From NCBI GenBank assembly GCA_026545765.1, contig CM048842.1:46571431-46635430 (forward strand): DNA of 64,000 bases, given 5' to 3'. Source of the stretch: Plantago major (lineage: Eukaryota > Streptophyta > Magnoliopsida > Lamiales > Plantaginaceae). Shown here piece by piece: positions 1 through 12,769 of the stretch (position 1 is the first letter of the stretch; each line of letters starts with the position of its first letter). The notes beneath the pieces are model-generated. The model did not search any database. It was not told the origin of the DNA and was given only the letters and a program-made list of their open reading frames with translations. The position numbers and the translations under genes were made by a program.

Positions 1-1436
1 AGGATTTGCGACATCTCTTGGACAGGCGGGCCTCAGCTTCTCAAGTCCGAGGTGAAGGAAGCCAGCATGGAAGAAGAGTACGTTAAGATGGGAACCATAG
101 ATACCCAGAAGTTCCACTGCCAGCACCTCCAAGAGACAGGGATCAAGTGGCAGAAACTGTTCCGATGGTCCGCATAAATGAACTCCCAGCAGATGTAGCC
201 GTACATCCGAGGACAGGGGAGATCATGACGGCTGACGAGATCTATGCCCAGCAAAAGGCTCTAGAAGCCCAGATTCAGAATCTCGGACGTCTTGTGAAAG
301 ACCACGAGCAGATAACTACCAGTGCACCAAATCCCTTGTGCGACAGCATCATGAGAGAGAAAGAGAGAAATTGAAACTCGGATCAAGTGATCCCAAATCT
401 GGAATACTATTATGGAGATGCTTGTCCTGTGGGTCACCTAACGAGGTACAACAGCAAGATGGATTCCAAAGGAATGAGCGACAACACGAAAGCCCTTACC
501 TTCTCGTGCACTCTCTTCGGAACTGCCTTGGATTGGTACACCTCTTTGCCAAATAAGTCAATGCAATCATACGCGGATCTGTCCTCCAAATTCTTGGTGC
601 GATTTGGAAAATCAAAGAGGAGAAAACGTAGCGTGGAACACCTGGCAGGCGTTATACAGGGAGAGCAAGAGGATCTAAGGACTTTCTTAGATCGATTTCA
701 CACGGAGGTTCTTCGAGTTGAGTCACACAGTATTAAAGAATGGGTCCGACACCTATATGCTAATACTCTCAACTCAGAACTCCGAAGAAAACTCTCAAGT
801 CAGGAGGTGACGAGCGAAAAGCATTTAGAAGACATCTGTGAAGAAGTAATGTATGGCGAAGAATACAGGAGGAACGTTCCAGTAAGAGCTAGCTCTAAGA
901 AAGGAAAGGAGCCGGTGAGGCAAGACCAACGCCCAGGAAAAGCGGACTATACCCGTCTCAATAGGCCAAGATCCGACATCTTGGCAACTATCATTGAGAA
1001 GAAGCTAGATATACAGTGGCCGAAGCCCTCTTACAACGGCCGTAAGAGTAAGAATGCAAAGGGCTACTGCAAGTTTCACAAGTGTCGCGGACACGAAACT
1101 GATTGCATTCAGTTAAAGACAGAGGTGGAGCACCTAATAAGAGATGGAAAATTTAAAGAACATATTTATGAAGACGAACCTGCCCGGCCAGATAGAACGG
1201 AGCAATGGAGAGAGGAGAGAGTGACGGAACCACCACCCCACTCGTTGCCTCTACCCCCTCTGCCAGCCGACTATCCGCCCCGTCCGGACCAACGTTCTTA
1301 CATATATACTGATGACATCGAAATGGAGAATGCCCCATACAGTGGGGTGATAAACACTATCGCGGGTGGACCAACTAGAGGCGATAGTAGGAACGCAAGG
1401 GAGCGAACCGCGCAGAATCTCCGGAACAATGACTGA
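1..1436 (+). pseudogene. gag: Gag region of G1
   Basis: This is the capsid/nucleocapsid region of the Gypsy element. The 'retrotransposon gag' fold (PF03732-like) is visible at about 480-860, with FGTALDWYTSLP, then LAGVIQGEQEDLRTFLDRF, then HLEDICEEVMYGEEYRR. The upstream stretch with NELPADVAVHPRTGE and NPLCDSIM matches the G2 gag before its capsid domain. A Cys/His segment (KFHKCRGHETDCIQLKTEVE) follows at about 1068-1130, where a zinc knuckle would sit. The tail is proline-rich. Gag continues left of the window. Broken fossil copy. Confidence 0.85.
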
Positions 1437-2433
1437 GCATATGCTGATCCGACAATCCCGGGCACTAACGCCATATCTTTTGATGACAGTGAAATCCCTC
1501 CTCCTACGGCAGGGGGAGAAGACATCGAGAACCCGGATGTTCCGCTGGTGGTCTCTTTGACCATTGCAACCTATCGAGTGAATAAGATCTTGGTTGACAC
1601 TAGAAGTTCCTCGAACATCATCTCTAAAAGAACACTGGATCAGATGGAGTTAGGTAGAATTCGTTATGGCAGGGTCCACACCTCCATATTAGGATTCGGG
1701 GGAGGAATTGTACGACCCCTCGGAAGTGTCATGCTACATGTTTCGCTCGGGACCTTTCCGGCAAGGGTGACACAGGAGGTCCGCTTCGTAGTGGTCGACC
1801 AAACCTTTGACTACAATGCCATCTTTGGACGACCAGGCCTCAATCAGTTCCGAGCTATTTCCTCTACTCTCCATAACAGGATGAAGTTCCCAACGGCCTT
1901 TGGAGTCGGACAAGAGGTCGTAAATGTCAGAGAAGCTTGGGATTGTTATATCATGTCCACGAGAAGAGCTTCTGCGCCCGTGCTTGCAGTCACCACGACA
2001 CCTGACCCGCTAGTTACTCTTCCACCTAAAAAAGAAGACTCGTAGGTCGGCGTGGGGAACCAAAAGGAAAAATTTCCTAGAACGGAATGAATTGAGCCTC
2101 ATGAGACCCTTAAAGAGATCGAGATTGTTGTTGGAGATCCAGAGAAGAAGATAAGGATCGGAACCGAAATGAATGTGGAAGTAGAGATGAAGCACATCGC
2201 CTGTCTCAGAGATAACAGTGATGTGTTCGCTTGGAGTACCGACGACCTGAAGGGAATAGACCCAATGATTACGGTTCATCGTCTGAACATGGATCCATCG
2301 GTTAAATACATCCGACAGAAGAGATAAGATTTTGTTCCGATCAAAGATGCCATCATATCCGCCGAAGTTGATCGACTCCTGAAAGCAGGGCACATTGAAA
2401 AAGTCCGCTATTCCGAAGTTGATCGACTCCTGC
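1437..2433 (+). pseudogene. pol: Protease and start of reverse transcriptase, G1
   Basis: The retropepsin-like aspartic protease lies at about 1548-2000: VNKILVDT followed by SSSNIISKRTLDQM, and then the flap-like GFGGGIVRPLGSVMLHVSLGTF and FGRPGLNQFR. Parallel sequence in G2 (27690-28229) and G3 (45600-46272) confirms the assignment. The linker and the first part of reverse transcriptase follow, recognisable from the AEVDRLLKAGHIEKVRYS block that precedes RT in G2. The rest of pol is absent from this copy. Fossil, with a few breaks. Confidence 0.8.
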
Positions 2434-4952
2434 AATCCTAGGAAATAACTCATTTCTCCCATCATGCTCATTTCAAACTTGCTTTTCATGAGATTTGCAA
2501 AGTCATCACAAAGTTGCTTGTCCTTAGATCCAAATATGATGTCATCAACATATACTTGAACTAAGAGTAGTTTCTCATCGTGATTCAAGGTAAATAAAGT
2601 TTTATCAACTTCACCTTTCTTGAAACCACTTTCCAGAAGGTATTTGGCCAAAGTGTCATACCATGCTCTGGGAGCCTATTTCAGTCCATATAGAGCTTTC
2701 TGTAATTTATAAACCATTCTACTTTCTGAGGAAACTTCAAAGCCAGGTGGTTGCTCAACATAGACTTCCTCAGCAAGTTCACCATTTAAGAATGCACTCT
2801 TGACATCCATTTGATAAACTTTAAAATCTCTATGAGCTGCAAAGGCTAGAAAGAGTCTAATTGCATCCAATATGGCAACTGGTGCATATGACTCATCAAA
2901 ATCTAGACCTTCAGTCTGGGTAAATACCTTGGCAACCAATCTTGCTTTGTTTCTGGTTATTTCACCAGACTCATTCATTTTGTTTCTGAAAACCCACTTA
3001 GTTCCAATCACAGATTTTCCTTCTATAAATAGAACTAGTTTCCAGACTTTGTTTCTCTCGAATTGATCCAATTCTTCTTGCATTGCAGAGATCCATTCTT
3101 GGTCTCTTAAGGCTTCTTCTATGGTTTTTGTTTCAATATCTGAGATAAAACATCCGAAGAGAGAATCAGCATTTTCAGCTATTGCTCTCCTAGTCCTAAC
3201 ACCCTGATTAATTGGTCCAATTACATCTTTTGCAGGATGATCCTTGATCCATTTCATCATAGGTTTAGTGCTAGTAGGATTAATATCTAAGTGATTTGAA
3301 TGTGAATCACTAAGATTTTGTTTTGATACTTTTTCAGTATCAGAGACATTATGCTCTTTAGAAGGGCAATTAATGTCTTCCACTTGTTCAGTGTTTGAGC
3401 TATCTAGAACACATCTTTCAGAGAGATTGTTTCCAGAGGTAGCTTCATGATGAATATCTTTAGATTCCATTTCTGGAAGTTTCATAGGAAATTCTTCATC
3501 ATGTATGTGAGTGATCTGGTTGTTACTAGGCATTTCATGCTTTTCTACGTCAGAGTCATCCTCACTTTCCACAATAATGTTTTTCCTTTCTGAGGGTTCT
3601 TTTTCAGAATCCTTTATCATTAGTTCCTTGAACTTTTCATCAATAAGAGGTGTTTTCTTACTTCCTTCATAAAATACAACATGAACTGATTCTTCAATCT
3701 TCTTTGTTCTTTTGTTGTAAATCCAGTAAGCTTTGCTATTCATTGAATAACCAAGAAATACACCTTCATCCGCTTTTGGTTGAAATGTTCTCAGATATTC
3801 TTTTTCGTTGTTGAGAACAAAACATTTACAACCAAATACTCTCAAATGTTTGATATTAGGGGGTCTACCAACCAAGATTTCATAGGGGGTCTTGTCATGG
3901 TGTTTATTTATCAAACATCTGTTCTGAGTGTAACATGCTGTGTTTACAGCTTCAACCCAATAAACTTCACTTATTTCAGTGTCAGCTAACATTGTCCTTG
4001 CAGCTTCTTTAAGGGTTCTGTTTTTCCTTTCTGCAACACCATTTTGTTGAGGCGTTCTTACAGAGGAAAGTTGATGTTGTATACCTTTGCAGGTACAAAA
4101 CTCCTTTATGTACTGGTTAACAAACTCAGTACCATGGTTTGTTCTGATTGCAGATACCTTGTCATTTTTCATGACTTCAAGCTTTTTCAGCAAGTTTGGT
4201 ATCTCCACCCTGGCATCAGATTTGTGTTTCAAAAAGACGACCCAAGTGAATCTTGAGAAGTCATCTACAACAACCAAACCATACTTCTTTCCTGCATAAC
4301 TTGTTACTGATGATTCAAAAAGATCCATGTGTAACAGTTGCAGTGGTCTAACACTAGAGTGCCTGGTTTTGGACTTGAAAGAGATCTTGGATTGTTTCCC
4401 CATCTGACAGGCAGAACAAATACCATCCTTTCTGAAAGATGTTTTGGGAAGACCAACCACTAAATCTTTCTTGGCGACTTTGTTCAGAGTTTTGAAGTTC
4501 AAGTGACTCATTCTTTTGTGCCATAACCAGTGCTCTTCTGTGTGACCTGATTGACTCACCATGAGACATTCTTCAGTTGTGGCAGAAGCCCAATCGGCAA
4601 CATAAAGACTACCTTTTTGCCGAGCAACCAAGACTGTCGGCTTTGACTCATTGTCAATGAGTTTGCAGTACTTTGCTTTGAATTTCACAGTGAAACCTTT
4701 GCCTGCAAACTGGCTCATGCTAAATAGATTGTATTTCAAATCCTTAACATGTAATACGTCAGTGATTGTTAATGATCCCAATTTGACGTTGCCAAATCCC
4801 AGAGAGGGATTTAATTCTCCTCCAGCAAATCTGATATCTGGTCCTGTATTACAAGCTTTGTAAACAACCAGATTTGCTTTGTCTCCTGTCATGTGCTTTC
4901 CGCATCCACTATCAAATAGCCATTGTGCTTTAGTCCAAGAAGCGTTCTGCAC
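2434..4952 (-). pseudogene. pol: Pol of C1: protease, integrase, partial reverse transcriptase
   Basis: Domain order is typical of Ty1/Copia, with integrase before reverse transcriptase. The protease motif [14 protein letters not shown] is near 4910. The GAG-pre-integrase His/Cys region is HLWH-like ([15 protein letters not shown], then CSACQMGK), near 4390-4530. The integrase core has [25 protein letters not shown] and a [12 protein letters not shown] segment. Reverse transcriptase has [22 protein letters not shown] near 2750-2830 and YVDDIIFGS near 2530-2560. An acidic linker of low complexity separates integrase from RT. RNase H is not present in this fragment. Confidence 0.87.
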
Positions 4953-7450
4953 ATAATAGGAAACAGGAGATTAGGTTCTCATATTTTTAATGGAACTGTC
5001 AGCATTAAAAGATCTTCCAGTAGGAATCCATTTTTGAATGAATTTCTTTGGAACATTCTTTTGTCTGACAGGAACATAAGGAGGAATTCTAGTTGAATGA
5101 ATGTTATCATTAATACGAACTATTTTCTTCCTTGGTGTGTTCCTAGGTGCTCCATTTGGTGCTTTCAGATACCTGTCAGGTTTCTGAGTTTGCTTTTCAG
5201 CAAACTTAGCTTTCCTTGCCAGATTTCTTCTAGCCCTGGCATTCAGATTTCCAGTGGCTAGATTTAACTTCCACTTCTGATAATTGCTTTGAGCAATTCT
5301 AGCCTTTAGCCATCGTTCTTGCTCTTGCTTGTACTCATGAGCAAGTTGTTTTCCGATGCTATCTGAGATCTTTTCTCAGCAGCTTTGCTAGTCTCTGGTT
5401 GGTCCAATTTCTTTCCAGAAAAGGTGACATGGGAGAATTTGCCAGCTCCTGCAATTCTACCCTTTTGAGAGACATAGCACTGTGGGTGTTTACACTTTTC
5501 AGTGTTGTGTTTCTTTTCAGAAACTTGCCCAACAGTTTTCTTTTTGACTTGTTTTTCCCACAAAGGATTAGTCGCGACTGTTTTTCCTTTGTCTACAATC
5601 TTTGTCTTCTGACCGATGTTGTAGATTGTATGGGAACCATCTTGCTGAGTAGTTATGAAAGTTCTTCTTTCTTCACTCTTATACAGAGTGGTAGAACAGT
5701 CAGTCTGTGTTCTCAGCCCAAGTCCTGTTTTCTCTGAAGGATCTCTTAGGTAAGATTGTACTTCAGTAAGAGTGACACTAGCTTTGGCATAAGATTGAAA
5801 AGATAATTCTTTCTTTTTGAGTTCCTTGTTCTCAGAAAGAAGATCTTCATATTTCTTTTGAAGTTCAGCCATTGCTTCTTTATGTGACTTTTCAGTCTCA
5901 GATATCTGAGCTTTGAGAAACGCATTTTCAGCGTCCTTTTTCTCAGATATCTTAACCAGATGGGAATTTTCCTTTGCAAGAAAATTCTTTTCTTCCTCTA
6001 GGTTTTCAGCTCTTGCACGGATCATTAGAAACTTTCTTTCATAGATATCAAGTTCTTTTCTGAGACTTTCTAGATCTTTTATTTCTTCCTCATCACTTTC
6101 ATAAGTGTAACAAGAAGTATGTGTTACCTCATCAGCCATAAGACAGTTTTCAATGTTAGAGATGTCTGGACCGTCAATCTCAGCAACTCCACACATTTCA
6201 TTCTTCTTGAAGCTGAAGTCGATTATATCGTGAGTAACTCCACATAATTCTGGTGATGGTAACGTTAAGTCATCTGAGTCATCTTCAGAATCTGTCTCAA
6301 GATCTAGAGCATCCAATTGAGTTTGGATTTTCTTTCTTTCTTCAGTTAGCAAAGCTTTCTGGCTTCTTCTGAAGATTCTTCTATCTTTTCTGTCACCTGT
6401 CTTTAGTTTGTTGAGGGCAGGACAATCCTTCTTGAAGTGACCAGGTTTCTGACAGTAGAAACAGATATCGTTGCCAATCTCTGCTTCCTCAGTACTTGGT
6501 GCTTTTTGAGCTTGATTTTTCAGCGAGCTTTGCATATCCTTGTACTGGTGATAGTTTGGGCCTAGATGCTTTTTCAGCTTCTCTTTGGCTTTTCTTCTCT
6601 CAATCTCTCGACTGACAAATTTGCTCATTTGCTTTGCAGCAAGAGCATCCTCAGTCTCTTCCTTGCTTTTCTTCTTTTCAGAAGTTCCTTGAGTAACTAG
6701 AGCAACATTCTGCAACTTTTCAGTTGTTTGTTCTCTCTGAGTTGTCTCATAATCAACCGTAGCAAGATGAGAGAAAAGTTCCACAGGAGTGATATTTGGC
6801 ATTCCTTGGTTAAAATAAAAGAATTTAGTATGCTCCCAGTTGTGGTTAAGACTTCTGACAATAGTCTTAATCTTCTCTGACTGGGAGTATCTATTGCTTT
6901 CCCCAAGTGCTGCCATATCACTCATGAGAGTGGTAAACCTGAAATCAAATTCTTCCAGAGTTTCAGTGGGACCATGTTTGAAATTTTGAAATTTCAACTT
7001 TAGAACTTCGAACTTGTTTTCCTTGGTTTTCTCAGTTCCGGCACAGATTTCTTCAATCAGTTGTTAGGCAACTTTCGCCGTTTTAGCACCCCACAGTTTA
7101 CATTGTATGTGCTCTGGTGTCGATCTGATGATGATGTTACCAGCTTGACCATCCAGTCGATTCCTCTTGGCATCTTCCGATGTCCAGAGGTCTCTGGGCT
7201 TTGGTTCGTAAATAACTTGACCAGTAGATCTTCCACTAGTTGACGCATCTGTTTGTGAAGATCCTTCGCTTTGATCTCTGTCTCTTCCATTTGAAACCTC
7301 CATGACTTGCTTAAGTTGTTGAATGACTATTGGGCCATTCTTTATTACTTCGATCATTTCGTCACTTATGGATTCAAGGTGGAGCATCATGTTATTTTTC
7401 CATTTCTCGTAGTTCTCTAGTTTGAGAACTGGTGCATCACTCAGAGACAT
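4953..7450 (-). pseudogene. gag: Gag of C1, long Sirevirus-like form
   Basis: Gag probably starts at MSLSDAPVLKLENYEKWKNN (ATG near 7450), a UBN2/DUF4219-type Copia gag opening. It continues with LKFQNFKHGPTETLEEFDFR and a CCHC knuckle, CFYCQKPGHFKKDC, near 6420-6460. A long coiled-coil region follows (about 5750-6110), with runs such as ENLEEEKNFLAKENSHL. A second basic segment precedes the protease. Long gag proteins with coiled coils are known in Sireviruses, which suggests that lineage. Assignment to Maximus/SIRE itself is inference. Several breaks; fossil. Confidence 0.82.
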
Positions 7451-7553
7451 ACCTGCACACTTAACACACAAATTAAATCGTCCTCAAAGGTGGACAAAGT
7501 TCCTTCACCTATCTGGGGATCTAGGTTCAGTGCAGAAGGCTGGTGAACCTCCT

Positions 7554-7567
7554 GCTCTGATACCACT
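7554..7567 (-). other. Primer binding site of C1
   Basis: The reverse complement reads TGGTATCAGAGC directly inside the 5' LTR. This is the usual Copia primer binding site, complementary to the 3' end of initiator Met tRNA. Placement is accurate to about one base. Confidence 0.85.
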
Positions 7568-9283
7568 TGTTGGTCCAGATAACGGCAAAGTAAAAGACTA
7601 GAGGGGGGGGGGGTGAATAGTCTTTTAAAACTTTTGTCGATAAACAATATTTTTCAGATATCTGTGAAGATATCTGGTACTCAGATTCAGAGCGCGGAAG
7701 ACTTAAGATAGATAAGTGCAGAAACAGTTAAGATGTGTGTGTGTGTGTGTGTGTTGCTGAAATGTAAATACAGAAATGTAAATAACACAGCAAGTATAGT
7801 GGTATCTGGAGGTGGCGTAATCCTCCAACTAATCCACTTCGGTCTTTCAGAGACCTAGAATTCACTAGAATAGATTTTTGAGGTCACCTTACAAAGATCC
7901 TATTCTAAGATTTCTTAACAAATGGTTCCCATCCACATGTTCCCCCTGAGTTGTTCCCCGGCTTCTTCAGCCAAGTACTTCCTATACTCAGAAACCTTTT
8001 TGAGTTATTCCCTAGCTTCCCAAGCTAAGTACCTCCTATACTCAATAACCTTGGAGTTATTCCCTAGTTTCCCAAATCAATTACTTCCTCTACTCCGATA
8101 ACCTTGGAGTTATTCCTTGATTTTTCAAACTAAGTACTTCCTCTACTCCACGCCAGTTATGGTGTTGGTTTTGGTTTGAGTTTGTCAGATGAGCTTCTTA
8201 TATTAACTTTTCAGTTAATCAGATAGCTCTGGGAATCAAGTATACTTAATACACTTTTCAATGTATGGTATCTTGTTCTTTTACTGACCCAAGTCTTATG
8301 ATAACTGTTCAAGAGAATGAATCTTAGATGTTTGATCTTTCGATTCAACTCCTTCACAGATAGCTTTACTTGTTTAGGATCAGGACACTTAGAACTTCAG
8401 TGCTACTTAAGATCAAAAGCTATGGTCGCAACAGTAAGCTTAAGAACAAGTTGTTTGCTTTGAGAGAGTAAGATAGAGTATGTTTCAACGTCTAAGGTTC
8501 TGTGTTGTGTCTAAGGTGTCTCTTCAAGCAGTCTAAGTGTTGATATTTATAGATGAATTTGAAAGTCGTTGAATGGTATCCGTTAGGCTCAAATTCAAAC
8601 TATTGATATATGTGTATAGTACTGTAGCATGTTTGTCTTCTTTTACAGAACCAACCGTTGCTTTTGTTCAGACATCTCTGTCCGTGCATTAAATGCATTG
8701 TACTATACTTTTGTCCTGTAGTGCCAACGGAACTATTCATTGTATCAGAGATGTTCATATCAATAGATATCACTGAGTCTTTGCACGTTCTTATCTTCAA
8801 TCTTCAGATACCACTTGAATTGAAACAACTTTGTTTGCAATCTGTATTTCTCTTTTCAGAGATGTGATATAAAGCTTAAGGTATCTGTAAGAAGATATCT
8901 GTGGACACTTTCCTTGTTTTCCAGATAGATCCTTTGATTCTCAGATATCTCTTGTGACATAGTTTGGTCGCAACTATTTATGTCTTCAAGATATCTGGCC
9001 AAGGTGTCTGTAAAACTGTTTCAGTAATCTTGTGCAGTCTTCAATTCTTCAAAGTCGTTGAACATGTTCTGCTTGGACGTCTTCTTCTTGGTCTTCTCTT
9101 TATAAAATAAAAATTACATTTAGAGACCTAACATCCTATACAAGATTAACTAGACTATCATACTAAGTGGGTTTCCTCTTTTACAATGTTCAAGTGAACC
9201 AAGAGTACTAGTCAACTTTTTGAGACTAAGATAGGACATCATGTTGCTTGATCAAAACTAAAAATCTAACAAATTTCCTAACA
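7568..9283 (-). repeat. 5' LTR of C1
   Basis: On the plus strand it runs from TGTTGGTCC (7568) to TTCCTAACA (9283), so it has TG...CA ends when read on the minus strand. It is about 1.7 kb, matching the 1.6-kb LTRs of C3. A TATA-like box (GATATTTATAG on the plus strand, 8542-8552) marks the likely promoter. A poly-C tract (poly-G on the plus strand, near 7603-7613) lies close to the end of U5. A (TG)n run sits at 7734-7754. Confidence 0.87.
7734..7754. repeat. (TG)n microsatellite in the C1 LTR
   Basis: About ten TG repeats. The C2 and C3 LTRs have a short ACACACAC run at the equivalent place, so this copy has expanded. Confidence 0.95.
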
Positions 9284-9327
9284 TCCTTGAAATCCAGGAA
9301 CCCCTTCATCCCCTTATCCACGAATTT

Positions 9328-11575
9328 TTATTGATAGACGAGATCCACCTTGATTTTTTCCCAGTCGGTCTTCACCCTGTGGAACTTCACCTCTTCCTCT
9401 TTCAGCCTCATCTCTAGCTGCTTCACTTTGTCCGCCTCATCCGCGGATGTGGCCACAGCCGCGTGAAGGTCCTCTTCAATGGTAGCACGTTCGCCAGCCT
9501 TCCACTGCATGGCCTTGATGAAACACCCGAGCTGGGGAAACACCCGAGAAGATACAAGTTATATATATATCACATTGAGAACAAACCAAGTAAACCAGGG
9601 ACATATTACTAAGCCGCTGGTATAGCGCATCCAGTCCTCCGACCCGCTCCACTTCAGGGAGTCCGCAAGCATGCTCGTATTCCTCGTCCAGAGCAGCCTG
9701 GTCCACAAGAAGGACAGCGGACAATTGTTGTCTCTTCGCAGTAGCAGGAGCCTCCGAGGTTGCCGCCCTTTTGCGCCGCGAGATGATGGCATCCCGCATA
9801 AACACGTCCCGTGGTGGAACTTGAGAAGCGGAAGCTTGGGACCTTGTAACAGTGGTGCTCCGGGTAGCAGGGGCCTTGCCCTTGTCAGGCACCGCTAAGG
9901 CCTGAGAGTCCTCACCCGCCTTGTTCCGCCTTTCCTCCTCAGCAGCGAACACGGCAGCATTTTTTGGATTCGGCATGGGGAGACCCGTGGAAGTATTGAT
10001 GATTATGGTCCTTTGACCAGCAGCGACCTCCAGAGCTTGTTGCTCCCTCTGCAACCTCTTCTTTTCTCGGAGAGTTGACATGATATAGTCGAACCAATAA
10101 GCTGCACATTAAACCAAAGGCATCAGACACAGCCATGATAACATCGATTTACTCGGACTACGGACACGAAATTAAAGCAAGGTGTCTCAACGAAGAAAAT
10201 GAATAAAAACTCAGGTAATCTAATTCTTACTGAAGTCCGTCTTCCCTCCAACCTCGACCGCGTCCGTCAGCCCACACAAGTAGGGCAGTGGCTGACAGAT
10301 TAATCCGTGGTACGGGTAAGTCGGGGGATTATGCTTTTTGTGGATGGCAGCCACCTACGGAGCCACATTTTTTGGAAGGGGGCGCCAATCCGGGATGCTC
10401 TCCCTCAGAAACTTTATGGGCAGTTCCCATTGCTCCCGCTGTCTTTCGGATGCTCCAGGTTTCAGATCCATGCGTACGAAAACGTACTTATTCCACCACT
10501 TCGATCCCAGCGATGAAATGGAGTCTGAGATGAAATTATAGGGTTTCCTATTCATGAAAGTATAGAATAGGGGATTCCCCGAACTGAACGAGACATGGAA
10601 GAGCTGCCTAAAGTTCTCAAAGTTAACGGACTGCCCTTTCTTCTTACAAAAGATGACGAAGCAGATGAGATTACCCAAGGATTTGGGAATGACTTGACTC
10701 GGACCTATCCCGATATGGTTCAAGATATTCTTCAGTTCCGTGGCGATGGGGATCTTCCACCCACATGCTAAAGCCACCTCGTGCACGCACATATATCCGG
10801 CTGGCGGATTATAAAAAGCATGTCCGGGCTCAGGGACCATAATCTCTACGGAGTCGGGGATTTCCCACTTCCGCCTCCACTCGGGAATATCTTCTACTCT
10901 CACTCTGGACGGACATGTGGGAAGAAGTCCGTCGTCATTAAGTTCTCCATATTCGTCCGCTATCACAACAGTGGACGCCGGACGGGGAAATTTGATTCGC
11001 GCAGCTTTCGCGCCGCGCCCCGCAACTAAAGGAAGGTTGGACCGCACGGGACCAGCAGGATGTAGTGCGATCCGACGCCCACCGCATCTCCGAGGACGAG
11101 CGACAGGAGACTCATCACCTTCTTCCTCCTCTTCGTCGTCATCCTCGTCATCTTCTTCCTCATCATCATTGACGTCTTCTGGTCTGCCGGATGTACTGGG
11201 GATAGACGGACCAGTTCCCGCCATGACACGGTCCTCCACCCCCGCTTCGAACATTTCAACCTCGTCGGTTTCTCGGCCGCTATCACCTTCTCGTTCCATC
11301 TGCGGCTCATCCGGATCCCTGGATGATTCTGCACCTCCTACCGTCTGAGTTTGGACCAAGGATCTAGTCCGAGCAAGACCGTCTTGTGCAGCACCGGTCT
11401 GCGCTCTTATTAATTCATGGACTCCGCGTCCGGCATCCGCATCTCTCGACGAACCGAGGTCTATGACGAATAGGTCTTCCATGGATAGAGTCATATTAAC
11501 GGACCCAGTACCTAAATCTACAACATCATTATAGCTTGGTGCCTCAAATTGGTTCTGACTATCGCTCCCAAACAT
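9328..11575 (-). pseudogene. Antisense gene of G1 (PF04195-like 'putative gypsy type transposon')
   Basis: This gene lies between pol and the 3' LTR of G1 and is read against the element. The likely start is MFGSDSQNQFEAPSYNDV at 11575. A strongly acidic low-complexity tract follows (about 11095-11170). The conserved core reads PDSVEIMVPEPGHAFYN, then PPAGYMCVHEVALACGW, then IGPSQVIPKSLGNLICF and SSLGSKWWNKYVFVRMDL. Downstream segments (9476-10081 and 9328-9540) hold a basic/Ala-rich region and a coiled coil (MRLKEEEVKFHRVKTDWE). The core resembles the plant family annotated as Transposase_28; its function is unknown. The AT-rich gaps between segments may be introns. G2 carries the same gene at 18812-21840. 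Confidence 0.75.
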
Positions 11576-12754
11576 CCTAATGCAGAAGGAAACGAGTCAG
11601 AAACGATATTGGTGGTTGTCCGAGAGTTCGTTTATGTATCTTCTTAAGTCGAATACGGCTTAAGATATGGTATTTAACAGGCTTTGCCCTGCTTAAGGAC
11701 TAGTATCAGTACTCGTGGCACCAACCTTGGCACACTGCCATGGGCCATCGGCACTAGCAACTACACAACCCGGCACGCTAAGAAAAGCCAATTCACGAAG
11801 GCTTGTGTGCCAATCGGCACCAAGACACTACCAGATAAGCATATACATGCGAGTTTTGGTTGCAGAATATTAAGCATGCATCGGTACGAAGCATAGCAAA
11901 ATAATCACCCAGAAGGAAGCATATCACAAACAAGGAAACATACTCGAGCAAAGTAAAGACGTACTTACTTGATAAACAGTCGACTGTAGATGTCTGTGCG
12001 GATGACTAAGCCTGGATAATCCTCTGAAGGAACAGATTCGCAGCAGAAATCTCCGAATTTGTGCGAGTTTTACTTGCTCGGATGCGCCTTTAATTGCTCG
12101 GATTACTGTATGATTGAACTGAGTTTAGATATTGCTAAAAGTGTGAAAGTGACCGATGAGCTGACTATTTATAAGGGCAATTAAGAGAAAGCCAAGAGTC
12201 ACATCACCTGGATTTGAATCCCAACCGTCATATCTTTCTAATCCAAGGGCTGCAACGTTCCACGAATGGGTTGCTGTCAGTACGGCGCATCTAATGCGTG
12301 ACAGGCGCGTTGCATCAATTAGGCCTTCAACCCCAACCATTGAGGACGTCCCGATCCAACGGTCGTATCGCTTCATTCGGGAGCCTATCCTCATGTGCCG
12401 AACAGACGACCTTTCGGATCTCTTTGACTTATGGGTCAACGACCCATGAGCACCTGTTCAGCAAACTGTGTAACGGATAGCCTCCAGAAGGCTACACTAC
12501 ATCCTAACTGTACTCGGATCTATATATCTCGATTACAAATACCTTTTCCATCTACAGTCCGAGCACTACCGCTAACTCGGACTATAGAAGGAAAAGGGGG
12601 GGGGGGGAGATATATTGAATTCCTAAACACGGGACACGGATGACAGATCTAAACAAGAGCGGACCTTTCCCTCTCCAGTTAACGATTCGGACACGCTCCA
12701 CAGCACACTTGTTCTTTTCATAGTTACCAACTATTTTCTACTAAGATACTTGCA
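11576..12754. other. Leader and spacer between the antisense gene and the 3' LTR of G1
   Basis: No sense coding region is recognisable here. The segment holds the upstream region of the antisense gene, including its TATA box at 12165-12175, a poly-G run (about 12595-12607) and general spacer. The equivalent region in G2 is 17742-18811. Confidence 0.6.
12165..12175 (-). promoter_or_regulatory. TATA box of the G1 antisense gene
   Basis: The minus strand reads CTTATAAATAG, a canonical plant TATA box about 590 bp upstream of the antisense start at 11575. G2 has CTATAAATAG about 430 bp upstream of its antisense start, so the arrangement is shared. Confidence 0.6.
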
Positions 12755-12769
12755 AACTAGGGGGACATA
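12755..12769 (+). other. Polypurine tract of G1
   Basis: AACTAGGGGGACATA stands immediately before the 3' LTR. The same sequence occurs, reversed, beside the left LTR of G2 (17727-17741). Confidence 0.85.

Larger units (their letters stand above)
2434..9283 (-). mobile_element. C1: Ty1/Copia element fragment inserted in G1
   Basis: This minus-strand Copia fragment reads 5' to 3' from 9283 down to 2434. It holds a 5' LTR (7568-9283), a primer binding site, gag, and pol into reverse transcriptase. It belongs to the same family as C2 and C3: gag and pol are nearly identical and the LTR has the same ends and TATA region. It lies between the reverse transcriptase and the antisense gene of G1, so it is younger than G1. 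No 3' LTR is present, so no target duplication can be checked. Broken copy. Confidence 0.88.

Noticed and set aside
2434-9283. C1 considered as a host gene encoding a zinc-knuckle coiled-coil protein
   Set aside because: The frame lies between a Copia LTR with primer site and Copia pol and is duplicated in C2 and C3.
10917-11348. Ser-rich plus-strand frame opposite the G1 antisense gene
   Set aside because: It is the complement of the acidic tract of the antisense gene, which has the conserved domain.
12590-12610. Poly-G run considered as a G-quadruplex promoter element
   Set aside because: A single uninterrupted run is better explained by slippage.
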